Positions 63,128 to 64,000 of a stretch of DNA of 64,000 nt are shown here, in pieces (within the stretch, counting starts at the first letter, position 1; each line of letters starts with the position of its first letter). The notes beneath the pieces were generated by a model. That model was not told the origin of the DNA. It worked only from the letters and a program-made list of their open reading frames with translations, and searched no databases. A program made the translations under genes and the position numbers. The DNA lies in assembly GCA_022822085.1 (NCBI GenBank), contig JAJECK010000036.1, positions 1 to 64,000 of the forward strand, in the 5' to 3' direction. The DNA comes from Candidatus Poribacteria bacterium. GTDB taxonomy: Bacteria; Poribacteria; WGA-4E; WGA-3G.

Positions 63128-64000
63128 TTACTTTGGACGCGTTTTCCAACGCTTATGCATCCAAATCCACTGTTCAGGATATTTCCGAATATAGGATTCA
63201 ATAATTTTTGTGTAATTCTGTGTGTTGATAACAAGTTCTTTCTCTTTATCGGCACACCGTTCTAATGTCAACGGTGGTTCAATTATCGCCTGATGTGTCC
63301 CATCAGGTTGGCGTATAATAAAAGAAGGTAATATAGCTGCCCCAGTTTTTAATGCAAATGCAATCGGACTATAAGGTGTATAAGCGGCTCTACCAAAGAA
63401 GTCAACAAACACGCCGTTTACCGTTGTATCCACATCCGCAACTATACCCAATAGACTGTTACTTCTCAGGCATCGCAAGGCTTGTCTAACGCCTGTATTT
63501 CGATCTATGGTTGAATATCCTGCTTTTTCTCTATATTTGGACACTAATGCATTTAATCGTGGGGAACGCAGCTCACGTACAATTGGGGTCAACGGTGAAA
63601 CAGTTGTGCTGATGCTTGCAGCCAATAGTTCCCAATTCCCAAAATGTCCAGTTAAAATAATCGCTCCATTTCCCTCTGCTAACGCATTTTCAACATGGTG
63701 TACACCTTCAAAGTTCACTGACTTCTGTATCTGCTTAGGATTCAAGCGCGGAAACAACATGAACTCTATCACATTTTTCCCTAAATTGGCAAAACAGTTC
63801 TTAGCAATAGTTTTTCTGGTGTTTTCGTCTGATATGTCCAACGCCTGTTGTATATGTTCACAGGCTAATTTTCTTTGTTGCGATGCTAACAGATAGGCAA
63901 GTCCCCCTAACCATCCGCCGATTACCAACGATACCGAACGCGGAAGCAGACAGATACAGTATCCAATCAGTTTGGCAGTAAATCCATAACACCAATCTTT
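63128..64000 (-). CDS. Lauroyl/myristoyl acyltransferase (LpxL/HtrB-like), 5' end outside window
   Basis: The frame is open to the window edge (reading KDWCYGFTAKLIGYCICLLPRSVSLV at the edge), so the start lies beyond base 64000. At least 290 aa. The acyltransferase signature HFGNWELLAASI (HX4-5 catalytic motif) and the later strand DVDTTVNGVFVDFFGRAAYTPYSPIAFALKTGAAILP are typical of late lipid A acyltransferases. It adds secondary acyl chains to lipid A at the inner membrane. It begins the lpt-rpoN-hpf block. Confidence 0.9.
   Translation of the reverse strand, partial: KDWCYGFTAKLIGYCICLLPRSVSLVIGGWLGGLAYLLASQQRKLACEHIQQALDISDENTRKTIAKNCFANLGKNVIEFMLFPRLNPKQIQKSVNFEGVHHVENALAEGNGAIILTGHFGNWELLAASISTTVSPLTPIVRELRSPRLNALVSKYREKAGYSTIDRNTGVRQALRCLRSNSLLGIVADVDTTVNGVFVDFFGRAAYTPYSPIAFALKTGAAILPSFIIRQPDGTHQAIIEPPLTLERCADKEKELVINTQNYTKIIESYIRKYPEQWIWMHKRWKTRPK

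Overview
The window looks like a fragment of a Candidatus Poribacteria genome or a close relative. This is an inference from gene content and not a database result. The grounds are an AT-rich coding background, a Gram-negative lipopolysaccharide-export cluster, several secreted WD40, FG-GAP/ASPIC and DUF1349 proteins, Gfo/Idh/MocA oxidoreductases, and the C-terminal sorting motif NYPNPFNPETWIPY in two proteins. No rRNA, tRNA or convincing CRISPR array was seen.

Layout. 1-5.1 kb: a secreted leucine-rich-repeat/lamin-tail protein, a repeat-packed intergenic region, a TGS-domain GTPase, an orphan MazE-like antitoxin and a nested pair of MITE-like elements. 5.1-16.8 kb: a mostly co-directional run of a TonB-like/VWA protein, an M20 amidohydrolase, a TPR protein, two FG-GAP/ASPIC proteins, two tandem DUF1349 paralogues, an orphan antitoxin-like protein and an UlaG-like metallo-hydrolase. 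16.8-30.6 kb: four secreted WD40 proteins interleaved with metabolic genes (Gfo/Idh/MocA oxidoreductase, class V aminotransferase, serine-acetyltransferase-like protein, purH). The last two WD40 genes are a tandem duplicate carrying dockerin repeats. 30.7-38.1 kb: iron alcohol dehydrogenase, a double-ATPase ABC protein without permeases, a small coiled-coil membrane protein, an amidohydrolase, a secreted NHL protein and a GNAT acetyltransferase.

38.1-49.8 kb is an accessory-looking region: a DUF2971 protein, a DUF433 protein, an orphan PotA-type ATPase, two different DNA methyltransferases, a broken 3' copy of gatB, a small ORF coupled to a TPR protein, a helicase with a NERD-like N-terminus, and then an intact gatB. 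The two gatB copies lie in the same orientation and bracket the TPR/helicase pair, which suggests insertion or gene replacement. This is the best candidate for an undescribed, possibly defence-related, module. The defence role is a hypothesis.

49.9-64 kb is core: aldo/keto reductase, a lytic transglycosylase with an unusual SD-hairpin-start arrangement, and a long minus-strand block in which a lauroyl-acyltransferase-like gene, lptC, lptA, lptB, rpoN, hpf, valS, a thioesterase and nadB follow one another. The lptC-lptA-lptB-rpoN-hpf order is the same as in enterobacteria and indicates an outer membrane with LPS-type lipid.
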